Shown: in pieces, positions 36,004 to 49,829 of the stretch | Layout: every line of letters begins with the position of its first letter | How positions within the stretch are numbered: position 1 is the stretch's first letter | Source: Lichenostomus cassidix | Taxonomy: Eukaryota; Chordata; Aves; Passeriformes; Meliphagidae | Assembly (NCBI GenBank): GCA_008360975.2 | Contig: CM039184.1 | Span: forward strand, 53,472,797 to 53,536,796 | Length of the DNA: 64,000 nt | Direction: 5' to 3' | Program-made: the position numbers and the translations under genes | The notes under the pieces: model-generated | Seen by the model: the letters and a program-made list of their open reading frames with translations, nothing else | What the model was told of the DNA's origin: nothing | Databases searched by the model: none

Positions 36004-36201
36004 TTCATTGTGGTGAAACACTGCACTGTGTTGCCCAGCGAGGTTGTAGGATCTCTCTGCTTGGAGACACTCAGAGCTAGACTTCACAAAGCCTTGGTAA
36101 CCTGACCTAACTTTGACATTTCCCATGCTTTGAGCAAGGTGTTGGACCAAATGACCTCCAGAGGTCATTTTAGCCTCAATAGTTCTATGATTTTATGATA
36201 G
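36004..36201 (+). mobile_element. CR1 3' end, sense
   Basis: The tail reads AAATGACCTCCAGAGGTCAT, then AGTTCTATGATTTTATGATA, a degenerate CR1 3' end with its ATTCTATG repeat. Upstream sequence (GTTGTAGGATCTCTCTGCTT and GGAGACACTCAGAGC) fits the CR1 ORF2 C-terminus. Confidence 0.75.
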
Positions 36202-39200
36202 ACACAAAAGTGTTTTTGATCCATTAGTTGACAAAGTTTTTCATATTGCCAAGAGGGAGCAACATGTTTTAGTTCATGCACATGAATGCACACACTATGC
36301 TGGAGGTCTAAAGGCAGGGCAAAAAAAATACCATACAGGCTTCAAATACCTACATGCAATTTCACGACTTCAAAGAGCAGCCTTCAGCTCTGGGTCATGA
36401 GTGTGGCTGTTCTCTAGAGCCACGTCTTGTAGACCACATCTTTGTAAAGCATCTCACAGGCTGAGTCCTATAGGTAAAAGTGGATTTGGAAGTAAATTAT
36501 TCAGAATTATATTTTCAGACTTTCTCATTGCACTAATTTTGAGTGCTTTTTCCCCCCTTATTTCAATTTTTTTTTTCCCTGGGAAGTATATACTACCTCC
36601 AAATAGACTAGGTAGTGTTATGGTCCTCTAAGAAGTCACTAAATTTTGTCTAGTTCTTAAGAGATTGTAAGCAGCAGGTCACATTTTCAAATTATTTATT
36701 TCCACAATATTTTCCGCAAATAATTCTGAGGGTTTTTATTTGCCCAAACAAAATGAGCTATTTTGATGGCAGAACTCTTTAAAAATAGTATGTATTCAAG
36801 TTTCTGTGAAAACATTACAGGAAATCTACCGCTGCATGTGTGTTCCTCCTCAGCTTGCAGAGCCATGCCAGCCTATTTGCTGTAAACAGTAACAGCAGGT
36901 TGTGACTTCATACTGGGAAAAGGAAAAAAGCGTTTTCAACAGCAGCCAGAGTAAGATCGTAAACAACATAACAAGCTGTGGAAAGACTAAAGTGATGCTC
37001 TCTTGCTGAACAAAGCCCTCTAAACACAGATTACTGAAGTAAGATACCTGGGTACCAATATGGCTAGTGCAGATAGGGACTGAATCTCCATTTCTCTGCC
37101 ATGGAACTACACATAACCTGTAAGATGCAAAGTACACCTTTCATGGACTGAAAGCCAGTCTGATTCAAACTAAACATTGTAAATCATTCTCATTAGAAGT
37201 GAGTTAGGTAATTTAGATTAGTCTCAGGTAATTTAGATCTTCAAACCCAAGGTTCAAGAGACCAAGGAAAAGCCTTCCTCCTTTTTAGCATCTTGCTTTT
37301 GTATGCCTCCAAACACTTGGAAAATGTGAGCTAGTGGAAAGTCTGCATTCAGAGACAAGGAGGCAGAAAAAACCTCAATGTTGTGACTCTGGTGAGCAGG
37401 TAACAGGGCAATTCCAGATACTTGGATTGCCAATGGTGTTGATATCAAGACTGATTTCTCTTTCTGCAATCACATTTCATGTAATTGAAACTTTTTTTTT
37501 TTTAACTTCTGCACTAGTTATTTAGAGTCATAACTAAACTGTTAGTTTTTGTGGGGAATATAGTCCTCATGGTGGTAGCACTGGACAGTCAAATACGTTT
37601 TCCTGAAAGCACACTTCAACAAATCTTTATGCCAACAGAGCTCTGGGATCAATCAAGCCTTCACACGTTGTCCAAATAAACCATATTTGCAGACCTTTTG
37701 GGCTTGATCCAAAAGAAAAACAGTGCTTCAAACACCTCAGATGTTTTGGGAGGCAAGTTCAAAACTCTCACCCTTATGTGGGGTCACCTTTAACAACTTT
37801 ATTTACAGAAGCAAAATTCTCACTGATCGAAAGCATGGTACTGAAATCTATAATGGGATCTGATTTGTGTGGTTTGATTTCATCTGGGTTTTAAGACTGT
37901 TGCTTATTTCTTCATGTGCTATTGATTAGTGCTCCCTGAGAGTATAAGCACAAGATTCATTTACATGAATAACCTCTGAGGCTTGAAATGCCCCAATAAT
38001 CTAATGGAACACCTCATTTTTATTTATTTTTTGTGGCAGAATTTTTTCCCCGCTGGTTACCAACTGCTCTCATCCTAACATTTTGCCAGTGTAAAACTTG
38101 GGAGCTGATTTAAATTCCTCCCTTAAAAAGAAAAGACACATGGTAGCTGTACTGACAGGCATGAACCCAACTGGAGATGCAACAGGGGGATTCACTCTCA
38201 CATTGCCTCTTGCTGGTGTGGAACACACAGTCCTGGTCACACACACCGGCATAGCCCTGCTGCCCACAAGATGTCTGTGGGAGAACAGCTCTTTGCCTCT
38301 TATGTAGATAAGCCAAAGGGTAAATGCTATCCTGTGGACTGTTCAACTTCATGAAGTTTTCCCTTCCTTTTATCATAAACTGCTTTTTCCCATCTCTTCT
38401 GCTAATATGCTTAATTATTGTAAAATTCAAAAAAAGCATTATATATGTGGAATGGATCCTTGAACAGGGAATGTTTAACAGAACGACAATACTACTGCTG
38501 CTCATTTAGAACCCAAAAATGGGAATAAAACCCCTGAAAAGTAAAAAAATCCTTCAGTTTTTCACTTACCCATTGGATTATGTAACACCCCTGATTTTCT
38601 GTGTAATTTGCCGTGTGCAGATTGCTCTTCCATGCCAGGACCAGTCCACATCGGCTGGGAGCTGAGCAGCTTGGTCTCCAGCATTTTCCTGAGATTCTGC
38701 CTCTCCTCAGCTTTCCTGTACAGCTTTCTCCTGTTGCTTGGGAGGTGTTTAGTGCCTGCACTCAGACTCGCTTGCTGGCAGGTAACACCCTAGCCTTTGA
38801 CTCTGCAGCAGGAACACGCTTTCAGTTCAGCTTGGTGTTGTCCAAGCTGCTTCTGCACCCTTTGTAAGTTGTTCAGGGGCTGGTTCTTTTACCTGTTAGC
38901 CTCTGCTTGGTTGCCTTTTAGCCTCTGAAAGGATGAAAACCACCATTACTCTCCCTCTTCATTGTGCCTGTTGTTCATCCCTTGTGCTGCTTGGTGAGGA
39001 GGCATTCCCCACTGAGCCATTCTGCAGCTGCACACCAGCACCACTACCTGACCTGCTCTGAGTGCTCAGACTGGACATGCCTTGCAGCACAGTCTTGAAC
39101 ACACCTCTTGCTGCTGTCAAAAGGGGGTGGGGCTCAGTCTGTTGCCAGTAGTTACTCCTGTGGTCGGACTTTATCCTTGGCTCGTGTTACTGGAGGCTCA

Positions 39201-39528
39201 TGTAGGGTGTGCTGTGGTGCCTTGCAAGCGATCTGCAGTGGCTTCTCATCCAGCTGCACATGTAGCTCATGCCCAAAAGTAACTGTCAGACAAGAGACAG
39301 CCATCCTCCCTCATTAGAGAGGCCTCATTTGAGAATGAGATTGGAACCATGGATTGACCAGTGGCAGCTCTGCAGATTCAGGCAAGGAAAGCATCTCCAG
39401 TTTGGAGTTTCATAGTTATGAACTAGCTCCTCAGTCAGGCCCTGCTCAAAGGCAGACCCCACAATAAATTCAGATAGAAAAAGAGCCAAAAGAAAAATAA
39501 AATAAAAAGCGGAAGAGAAAGATACAAT
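36202..39528. other. Intergenic sequence without recognised gene
   Basis: No gene recognised. The longest frame (minus 38110-38505) has no domain and its opposite strand is equally open, so it is treated as chance. Confidence 0.6.
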
Positions 39529-39533
39529 GCAAC

Positions 39534-40011
39534 TGTATTAGTTTGAAAACAAACCAGTGGGAGATTGCAAGTCAAAATTATAATTTAATAGAAAAATTAA
39601 AAATCAATGCAATAATAAAAAAAAAAAAAAACCACTGACAGAGTCAGATACAACCTGACACCATGTTAGTCAGGGTGGTGGTGGCAGTCCAAATGAAGTA
39701 GTTATGTTGAAATGGTGATCCTGTGGAAGGTCTGGTCTCCACCTGAAGCTCCAGTGGGAGCTCTCACCCTCTAGGAACCTAGCAGACAGGGCTGACTTGG
39801 GCAGGTCCAAGGCCAGGTTATATCCAGGTGGGAATGCTTGGCTCCTCCCTTCTGGGTGGAGCATCTCACAATAGGGTGAGGTAAGTCCATGAGTCATGCA
39901 GTTGGTTCCTGATGGCTCATTTTCTGTTATCAGGGGTGAGTCACAGCAGGACATAACAGCTAATGCCCCACAGCTGGTGGAGCTGGTAGTAGAGTATTGC
40001 AACCTAGGACA
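39534..40011 (-). mobile_element. Solo LTR, ERVL-like (copy B), 5-bp TSD GCAAC
   Basis: Plus-strand ends are TGTATTAG and CCTAGGACA. The flanks 39529-39533 and 40012-40016 are both GCAAC, a perfect 5-bp duplication. It aligns along its whole length with copy A (shared blocks include GTTTGAAAACAAACCAGTGG and GGTGGGAATGCTTGGCTCCT). It differs by substitutions and by a poly(A) expansion near 39611-39627. A TATA-like GGATATAACC lies on the minus strand near 39817. Its own duplication shows that it inserted independently of copy A. Confidence 0.88.
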
Positions 40012-40016
40012 GCAAC

Positions 40017-41569
40017 AAAACCAGGGAGATTTAGAGTACATTCATTGTAGAGAGGGAGGGGACAGGAAAGGGAAGCTGAAATCTAGTAAATTACTCAGTA
40101 GGCTAATGAAGAGCATGTTCTCAGATTTTAATTGTCCTTCAGTTCAAATTTTATGCTTTTATTTAGAGTCAAGACAAGGAAGATGGACTTATTGGCACAG
40201 AACAAGCTATTTTTTGGGGGCTTTTCTCTTAGATCTTGCAGTTCTAGGGATAATATTTTCTGTATTACTTGTGGGCTATCTATATAGCACTCAATTCTGA
40301 TGTAACCATGCCACAGAATGCAAAAACTTTAGTAACTCCTCTTTCAAAAAGACAGATTGAAACCTTGGTTTTTCTAAGGTCAATGAAAAAACTCTATTTC
40401 ACTTCAGTGAGAATTCAGGATTTCATCTCACACATGCAGTTTGTTCAATATTGAGAGCTTTGAGAACTTCAGGTCACTGCCAAAGCCAAATCTTGGGATT
40501 CAGGTGTTTTTTTCCCTAGAAACTAACGTAAGTTGGCAGGAGTTTCTCCCATTCCTCATAAAGCAGAGAGGCTGTTTCAGGGTTAGTAAAAAATAAGCTG
40601 CAATTCTTCTTACTTTGAAGAAGAATTTCTCTGTGTGGTGTAGTAGGGGTAGGTTTCACAAAGGTGATTAGAAAATGAGCATTTGTACACAGGACTTTCA
40701 ATGAGGACGTTATCTCCTCTAATCCGAGAATTCTATTTTTTCCTGGCTTGGGGGTGCAGCTCTTTACAGACAAACACAAAGGCAAAACAGCCATGTGCTC
40801 TGAATAACTTACATTCAAATTAGATTGACAACATAATGAAAGCTGAATAATGTTATATTTGGAACTCATTGATAGAAATCATCCTCAGCTCGTATCTTGA
40901 GAGGATAATAGGATGAGTGGTTATCTACGCCTCTGCTACTCTGCTTCTCCTTTCACAGTCGTTTTCTTTTCTCATCTTGCCTGGCACTCTTCAAAAATAG
41001 CCTCTTTAAGATATGAAATTTATCTTTATTCTTCAAAAAAAAAAAAAATCCTCCTAACTTTCTGGATGGACTCTTATAATGCTCCGATAATGTTTTAGAG
41101 TTGGTGTACTCAAATCCTCACTGATTTCCAGGATGGGTCTTAAATCACACATTATATACTCTTATCCACCAATACTCTGCTTTGGATTTACAGTTCCAGT
41201 TAAAGTTAGATCTGTGAAGGAAGATGACATCTTGCTGCTCCCTATCCTTTTAAAATACCAAATCGATTTAAGGGTTTAACTTATTGTTATAGTTTATCCT
41301 GAACCTTCTGAATCAGTTCATTGAATTTTAGCTGTAGGTATATAAAATTCCATACAGTGAAACTGTTTGGCCATACTGAGAATGTCCATGCCATGATCCA
41401 TCAATGCCACTAACTGCCAGCAATAAAGAAATCCTCCTTTACTCTCCATTCATTTAAGTGAATCTCCAAAACTACTATTGAACACCAGGAGTATATCTTA
41501 CTAGGTTTTAATTTTTTTCTTCTTCTTTTAAGGAGCATTCAATATTTACCTGAAATGCACTTCATTGTT
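40017..41569. other. Intergenic sequence without recognised gene
   Basis: No gene recognised. A 14-A run lies near 41036-41049. Confidence 0.6.
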
Positions 41570-41975
41570 AAGTGTCTTCAGTACCTGTCAAAAAGAGACA
41601 CTGGGAAGACCCAGCAAAATACAGACTTGTAAGACTGACTGTGGTAGTGAGCAAGATAATGGAAACATTTATAAGGCAGATTACAATTCTTTTAGGAATG
41701 TGATTTAGTAAAGGGAAAGCTGCCTGGTTCTGCTAAAAGAAGATCATGTATGACAAATGTATTAGGGCCATTTCAAGGCATTGCTGAATTGATAAAGATG
41801 AAATCGTTGACATAATTCATCCAGATTTCAGGAAAGTATTTGTTACAGACTGTACAGGAGATCAATTTACAAGGTCAGAAAGCTGAGCATAGGGGACAAC
41901 TCTTGAAATGGAATACAAATTGGTTGAGGCGCAAGAAGCAGATGGTGTCAGTAAAATGAAACAATTCAGGGTGCG
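41570..41975 (+). mobile_element. Ancient decayed CR1-like LINE ORF2 fragment, sense
   Basis: The phrases GTGGTAGTGAGCAAGATAAT followed by GGAAACATTTATAAG, then TGACATAATTCATCCAGATT followed by TCAGGAAAG, recall the CR1 reverse-transcriptase segment around the conserved VD-I-Y-L-DF-KAFD box. Conceptual translation gives VDIIHPDFRKVF with several stops elsewhere. The divergence is much greater than in the other CR1 copies here, which implies an old insertion. Confidence 0.55.
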
Positions 41976-44900
41976 ATGAGGTACAGATTTGCCTGAACGT
42001 GAATACTGAATACCCCACGATTCGGGTCCCAAATCATTTGTTGCGCTAGCAATGTGGACATGAGCAGGTCTTCACTGCTTTGGAATGAAGAGCCTTGCAA
42101 ACCTCTCTGGAGTGATTGATTGAAAATAACCATGGAAATGCAAATCATAGTGGAGAAACCCATGCAGTAAATGCACTTTTCAAGTCCTCTATGGACAGCA
42201 GAAAAATGCCTAAAATTCACAGGTGATTAACCACTTCTACCTGCTTTTTAACACCATCTGTGCACCTTGTTAAATACCAAATTGAAACAGATACATTTTC
42301 CTGGTGTGTCAGAATCTGCCCAACCACCAAAGTTGAAAAAATGACATTGTGCTGTTAGTGAAACCCATGCACAGTGCAGCATTGGAAGGCTGGAGAGTGC
42401 AGAGCATGCTCTCCATCAGCAAAATGTCCAAGCAAGTGCCTTAATAACCAGACTTTGACTTCTTCTCACTGAGTGGATTTTTTTCTCCTTGGTTTAGGAA
42501 TAGACTGAGAAACAGCCTAGAACTGAGTACAAATATGACTGAGCACAGCAAGCTCATAGGAGGATCCTAAAAACTAGCAATGTTCCAATAAAGACTCATT
42601 CTCTGTGTACACAGATTGGCTCAAACATGAAATGAGGAGCCACATAACTCAATACCCTCTGTTAGGTGATATGTTATTGCTTCTTTTAAAGGAGCAAGGC
42701 TACATACCTTAAAGTTTTGATGGGAATTAGGCACCTCATAGCATTTAAAATTCCACCATGGAACTCAGCTTCTAGCCCTAAAGTTGCTTGAACAGTGGGA
42801 TGCTTTTGGACCCCACCTCCAGTGATGAAAGCATCCGTTAATTTTATTTATTCCACAATTTAAATATTTGCATTTCTCAAAAACAAAGATACGTCTATTT
42901 AATGAGAATATTGATATAAAACTTTGAAGTCTGTCACCAAGAAAATCCTTCATGAAGGAAATATTTCTGGCAAAAACACATAGAGTTTGACCTATTCAGC
43001 TGAGATCTGAGTGTCTTTGTCTCCTTACCTTTGGATACCACACCAAATTGCTAGTACACACCCACAAAACTACCTCTTGTGCTATGTTGGCAAGCTTCAG
43101 GAATCTGACTTGCAAAAGAAAGGAGAATTAAACCAGATAGCTAATGAAAGTACAACAGATAAGCATGGCATATACAAATTAATTGAAATCCATCTTTTCA
43201 TTCATTTCAGTATGCTTGGCTTAAAATTGTGATTCAGAAGCTGTTTCACAATTTTTATTTCTCCCCACAAGCTGCTTCTGGAGGACAAGGCAAGGGCCAG
43301 GGAGAGACACTTCAGCCTGTGATTTCTGCTCACTGCTGAATACAAGTCAGAGCCCTCAGCCATTACCTTACCTAGTTTTATGGAGTTCTTCTTGGCCCTG
43401 ATGTTTGATGTCTCCACCATTTGTCAGAGCGAATAAGTAAACATACCACGCACATATGACCTCTCACTAGGACCAGGGGACTATAATTCAAATTGATTCA
43501 GTGACCAACAAGCATGATGAAAAAAAGACCTTTCTTAGTGAAAGAGTTTATTTTTAAACTAAACAGTAACAAACCAAGAATAAAAAGGGAAAAAGTATAA
43601 AATTCAAAGGTAAAACAAGCAGTAGTAAATAAATTAGAAGTATAGATATACTTTCACTGGAATAATAACTTAATAAGATCATAATCTAATCAGTTAAATG
43701 TATAAGTGAAGTGAAATTCTGGACTAACCTTACAATTTTTATATAATATCTACATCTGGTCCACAGCAGTTAAGGGGGAAGCATATACTTGCAAAATGCT
43801 CCTAAGAACCTGGCAATACTTGATATAAGAGCAAGTTATCCAACATTGAACAATTGGAATTCACATAGGACAAGAAGCAGGTGGTGTCCCTCTTAAAAGA
43901 AAGCAGCAGGAGCAAACAAAAGAGACAGTCACTCCAGAAGAGCATCTACTCCAATGGCTCTTGTGATAATTAGAATGTTCTTTTTCTTTCCATTTGATTC
44001 AAATTAAGACCCCTTAATTACTTCTGTTAAATCTGTTGTACTTTTATAGCTAAGTATTTATATGAAGAGAAGTTATGTCCTTTCTGTTATGGTCTTATCT
44101 GGGATGAGAAATAAAGCTTCAGCTCTTTGATTCAACTGCTTTTACTAACTGGACAACTTCCTAGGGAGTTAAGAGAATGCTCACCAAACTTCACTGAAAC
44201 AAGGCTGAGGCTGAAGCCCCAAAAGTCTGCATAATTTGAACATAAAACAGGCAAACTTAGCTCAGTGCCATCAACATCCTAAAGCATGCAGTCAGGGTTT
44301 CGTGGGAAATTTCCTCAAGAACCCAGAGAAACTGCACGCCAAAGATGACAGATTTGGACTTTTTCCAGACAGACATTTTCAAATGAAGAATTATTTTGCT
44401 ATGATATTCTCAATAAGTTCTGTTTCAATTACATTTTTTGCTCTTTGCCAGTGGGCTTTTTTTTCTTTATTCTGTCTTAAATTGACTAGAAAGAACAGGA
44501 TCAAGCTGGCTGTACTTTATGTATCCCATCTTGTTCTTTGCTTGCAGTCTGCTGAGTATTGACCACATATGTAAAGTCATGGTCTTCATGCTGAAGAGCC
44601 TGGCATGGTCACAGCAATAAGCGTCTCTGCAATGGTCTGACAGTTTTCAGGGGTTTGACATACCCCACCAGTTGAAAATTGAACCTACAAGTCTGAAAAA
44701 TCACATATGTCAGATTTGATGGCTGTACTATGGTCATTCTTCAATTTCATAGTAGCAGAAACTAGTGTGAGTTTCCCATCTGTTTTTTTTTTTTAGTAAA
44801 ATGAGCTATTTTTTATATTTTTCTAGTGCAGAGGAACATAAAATGCAGTACATGTTTCCATAGTATCCATCAGTTGTGCCTGTCTGAGTCACTTGACAAA

Positions 44901-47900
44901 ATACTTTTTCTGATCTTATACTTGATTTTTAGTTACATCAATAGCAAGAAAATTTTAAGGAAAATAATAATAATGCACGAGGGCAGTGAGAGACTTTCAA
45001 GTCTCTCTTGAGAGGCTGTCTTGACAGGAGGAATTTGATGCCTCTGGGAAAACAGAATTCATTTACACTAACTCTATTCAACTGTAATGACAAGCCTTAA
45101 AACAAGCTCTGAGATGTTGTACTTGTTTTCTTTACTGCTATTTTTTAGTTGCCATTGAGTTTTTCTTATTCTTAAGGTGTGGGGAAGAGTCACAGATTCT
45201 GCTGGTGAACATAAAATAACTTATTCTTAATCCCTACATGGTTATTTGCTATCACTAGAAAAGACAACATTGCCAAGCTTTTCCAATACAGCCTATATAA
45301 AACCAATTAATTTTACGGATTCTTTTAGAGAACTTAGAGCCTTCTTGCCCAAGTTGGATTTGAACTGCCACCAGCATCTTGCAGAGCCCCATCTTCAGCC
45401 TGGTGTTTCTGGGGGACTTCACTGAAGACCATACTTGGTGTCAGGCTAAGTATGTCCACAAAAGAGAGTGTTTGAACTGAACAGTTCTGTATAATGGGTA
45501 TTTGTAGCAATATCTAGGGGCTGGTTACCTGCTCTAACACCTGCACCCACCATCCAACCCATTTTTTTAGCATTTCAGCCCTAAGCAAGCTAGGAAGAAG
45601 GCAATCAGCTGTTTTGGTACTGCCTGAGGCCAGAGGTTTCTCTAGAAGTGTACCTAAGAGTTAGATGCTGCAACATCACAGGGCTTTGGAGAAACCAGGC
45701 TTTAAAATAAAATTACTCAAAGCACTTGCATATGAACTTATACATAATATATTACTCCTAGAAAATATATACAACAGAACAATTGACTTTGGATTTTCAA
45801 TCACTCAAAAGATCTCAGAGTTAGGACAGTTCTCTTGGTTATATATGTGTTCATTCATTTCCGAAATTATTTTATTTTCAAACTTGCAGTCTCTCCTCTG
45901 CCCCACCATCTTACAGCTTTCCTCTTAATTCTTTCTATGAGCATCCCACCCACTACCTGCACTCACTGCTCTTAACTGCTGCTTTCCCATGGTTTTCCCC
46001 CCCTTGGTTTCCCCCCCTTCTCTGGTCAGACCTCACCACCAAGCTTCCTCCGAGAGTTGGTTTGTGCAGATCATAGTCTGTTCCTGTCTCTTCCCCAAAA
46101 TTTTCTTTTTTCCACTCCCTCTCTAGAAGAGAGATGTACTCCACTCTGAACTCCAGTATCCAGTTGCGCCAACTAACCACCATAAGATAGTTTTAAACAA
46201 GGCAAAAAATAAGAAGAAATTCCAGATTTAATGTTACAGGAAGCATCTAATACAGAAAGGAAAGCAATATATTGAAGATCTGAAACCATTGAAGGGACAA
46301 GAGAAACACCATCACTTTAGTTATCTTTGTTGTTTGCCTATGATGTGTCCTTCACGGACTTGACTGGCCACAAAAGGATTCAACACAAATTAATAACTTC
46401 TAAACTGCTTCTGATCTGCAGATCATATTGTCCTGCTGACAGATCATGCATGTGAAGTAGAAGAGCTGATACAGGACAGTGAAACCAGCAATGAACCTGA
46501 GAAAATTGAGAAGGTGCAGCTGGAATATAAATGGACAAAAACCAGCCTTTAAAAAAAAAAGCAAGGCAAAAGCAAAGGAAAGAAAAGAAATAGAGGAACA
46601 GATAAAATCTAAAAGTAATGGTAACCCAAACGAACATAGTGTACTTCCTCCAAAATGTGTGCATGAGGTTTCGAGCATATGGGTATCATCAGATTAGCAA
46701 GAACATGAAATAGAATCATGCCAAGAGAAATTACCAAGAGTACTAAAATGACTGTTTTATCTTTGATAGGTTATATCCTCATTCAGAAGTATTTAAACCC
46801 TGATTAAATGGAACGCTGAAACATCCATGGAGACTCATATTGAATCATCCTTCAGGAGACAAGCACTACATGTTTTCATTACATTTCAGTTATGTAGCCT
46901 GTCCAGATCTTAAGGATTTACACTGGGTTTTTATTCATATATTTCCTTAGAATTGGACATAGATATAATGATGATGTTAGTGCAGCAGACAAATGTTAAC
47001 AAAAAGAGGCAACAAAGTTTGAAGCATTCCATTCCTTGGCTTCCCTCTGGGTACAAACCCAGGCTATTTTCTGTCTTACTTTAAGACAAAGACACAGATT
47101 TCTGAAAGCTGTGGTTTAGAACTGTTGATTAAATCTACAAATGAAAACTATCATTTAAATCTCCTACATATGTTTACCTGAGTACTTGCATCAATGAGCC
47201 ACAGTAGCTTACATCTGATTCTGAATGTGTAATTTGCCCAGGCAAAAAAAAAAAGTTTTTTAGAAAGTTTGGAGCCTTCTTAATGAAATGTGGAAAATGC
47301 TTAGAGAAGTAGAGGGTAATCTGGTGAAAAGACAGATGAAATCAAGATACTAAGGGAAAGATTGATCACAAAGCAGAATTGCAGAGAAGGAAGATGAAAC
47401 ACTAGAAGCAGATAAGTTTATCTAGTGAATGTATAGAGGAAGAAAGCAGAGAAGATAACAGATCTAGAGACAAAGACAACGGGATGGTAGCTGAAGAGTA
47501 AGGTTGAGAGATGACTTTTTGTCTCAGGCATCCACAGTGTTCTTCTGATACAGGCAAGGCGATGGTGCAGAAGTAGTTACTGCAGCAGGTAGGAAAAGAA
47601 CCAAGACACTCTGTTAGTTCTGCAATTAAAATAGCAGACTAGTGTCCCTGAAACCTGTAACTTTGCTTTCTGGTTAAGTTTGAAACTTCGGTTTTCTTGG
47701 GCAAGGCAATCACTACTCTCTTCCGTTTCTTACTTATAAACTAAGGCGATAGTATTTATTTTCTGCCCTCTTCTTTTAACTTGGTTGTCTGAGTTACAAC
47801 AGGCCCCCTATCTCAATATGTTCCTGCCTAGAGGCTGGCAAAGCAGTCTGGTTCTGACTGGGACGGTTCCATAGGGGTTTTGCAGTAACCACAGGTAAGT

Positions 47901-49800
47901 AAGGCAGAGGGGAACAGGAAAGCTGAAGAAACTGCCAGAAGTCTTGATATCAGGCACTAAAAGTGATTACTTAAAAATAGATATTTGGGTTCTTTTATTT
48001 TCTTCCTGATCCTATCAAATGTACTCAAGGCACATTTCAGCTTATTTTTTATTTATTCCCTTGAATCTTACTTTTACTTCAAAAGAAAGTGGCTATTCTC
48101 ATACAAGAGCTTGGGCTTTATGAAAACCAGCTCTCAGCAGCCCTTTGATAAAATCAGAAGAACTGGAAACAATGAGAGTTCCTTTTGTTTTAATAACCCC
48201 TCATTCATTAATATTTACTTCTTATTTGAATACTTATCATCAATAAAAATTAAAACCTTACATTTGTGAGGAGTGGAGAATCTTTGGGATTAAAATGAGT
48301 GACATCCCTCAAAAATGAGGGTTTTTGAAGGGTTATCTTTCTCAAAGCAGAGCTCCTTCTGCAAGAGTATTCTGAGTCCAGCATGCTACACGAGCAAGAA
48401 AACAAAGGAGAGGAATTCTGCAAATGGGAGCAGAACTGGGAAAAAGATTCTGTTTGGTTCACCTGCACTAGCAGTTGTATAAATTTAACTAATAACAACA
48501 CTAAGAAAATTATTGAGTTTCTAATATAATTAACAATTCTTTCAATCAGTGGTTTAAATTATAGTTCTTGTAAATTTAATTTTCATTATTTGCTATTTGC
48601 CTGTGCAAATAAGGTGCTGTTTTCAGAAACAGCTTGCTGAGAAGCCTGTGAGGAGATGCAGGATTGTGATATATCACACACATGGCAACATAAACCACAG
48701 AAAAATATTAACAAAGGGGAACGATAAATGTACCCTCTATAGCATTAAAGTTACACAGTGCCTAGAGATGAGGGACAGTTAATATAGGAGAAAATGGTAT
48801 ATAATTTGGAGAAAATGTCTACGTTTCATTTATAATTTGCAGGTGAAAGGAGGAACTTCATAATTATCCAGCTAAAGTTCCATACTAAAGTTGCTGCTGT
48901 CCTGGACTTTTTTTACTATGGAGATAACCACAGGTATTTATTAAAATTGATAATTTTCCATTCAAAGAGAGTTCCTGCTGAGTGTAGATATGGCCTATAT
49001 TTCTTTCCATATCAGACATTAATTAAGCACCTGGAACAGAAATGTTGTCAGTGGCAAGGCCAAGGCATCACCTGTTCAATGGGATGTGAAGTTGTCAAAG
49101 GGGGCTCTCTAAGCCATTTTAGAGAACAGAAGGACATTGTGCCTAGACACCAAACCACAAACAAATCTTAACAACGGGCAAATTGTGATAAGGAACGAGG
49201 CATGCATATTTTATCATGTTGTCTTGTGCTGTTTGTGGCGTTATTTAAAACAAAGAGTACTTGTGGGTTAAACTGCTCAAATACTCCACAGAATTACGCT
49301 TGGACTCAGCCTGGAAAACACAAGTGGTGGGGGTGCTGTCCGTGTCAGGAGTACAATGAAGTATCAGATGGTGTGCCCCAGGGCGGCCCTGGTCCATGGG
49401 CTGTGTGCCTTGGGCGCTGCGGAGGGCATGGCTGGAGCAGAGCTGCTAGCAAGGGCGAGGAGCTGTGTGGGGGCCGTGCTTGGGTTTCAGGGCTCGTGGA
49501 GGAGTGTCTGTGCTGACACGGAAATAAAGAAGCCAGATCAAGTCCTGGGGCTTTACGTTATTTACATCTCCGTGAGCCGAGTGACACCGGAGATCCGTGC
49601 CCAAAGTGGGCAGTGTTCCCCTATGATGTTTTCTGAAAATGGTCGCCGACCTCCTCGTCCACCCGCTGTGTCTTACATTACACACACATCACGAGCGGGT
49701 ACCTCATTTTATTACACAAATACAATCCTAAAGCTTTTCCGACGCCGGTGCGCTCAGTGACCAGTCCTGACGGAAGCCTGGCTGTCCAGAGCCTGGGATG
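41976..49800. other. Intergenic sequence upstream of CCDC149
   Basis: No gene recognised on either strand. The block at 43440-44200 is AT-rich and contains AATAAAGCTTCAGCTCTTTG near 44110, which recalls an LTR polyadenylation region, but no paired ends or target duplication were found. GC content rises from about 49300 towards the CpG island. Confidence 0.5.
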
Positions 49801-49829
49801 GCAGCAGTGCCAAGCTGTTATGCAGGAGG

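Noticed and set aside
38110..38505. 131-codon minus-strand open frame
   Set aside because: No start context, domain or splice logic, and the opposite strand is also open over part of it.
31469..40011. A single provirus bounded by the two similar LTRs
   Set aside because: Each LTR has its own different perfect 5-bp target duplication, and no retroviral gene sequence is recognised between them.
43440..44200. Possible further LTR (AT-rich, AATAAAGCTTCAGCTC near 44110)
   Set aside because: No TG...CA terminal pair with a matching target duplication could be located.
44236..44562. Open frame beginning MNIKQANLAQ, resembling the start of CCDC149 exon 4 (QANLAQLL...)
   Set aside because: The match is only a few residues, it lies upstream of CCDC149 exon 1, the continuation does not match, and splice phase is wrong. 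It is coincidental.
49240..49700. Possible LTR or exon upstream of CCDC149 (AATAAAG near 49524, GC-rich flanks)
   Set aside because: No terminal repeats, duplication or splice-consistent coding frame. The composition is explained by proximity to the CpG island.
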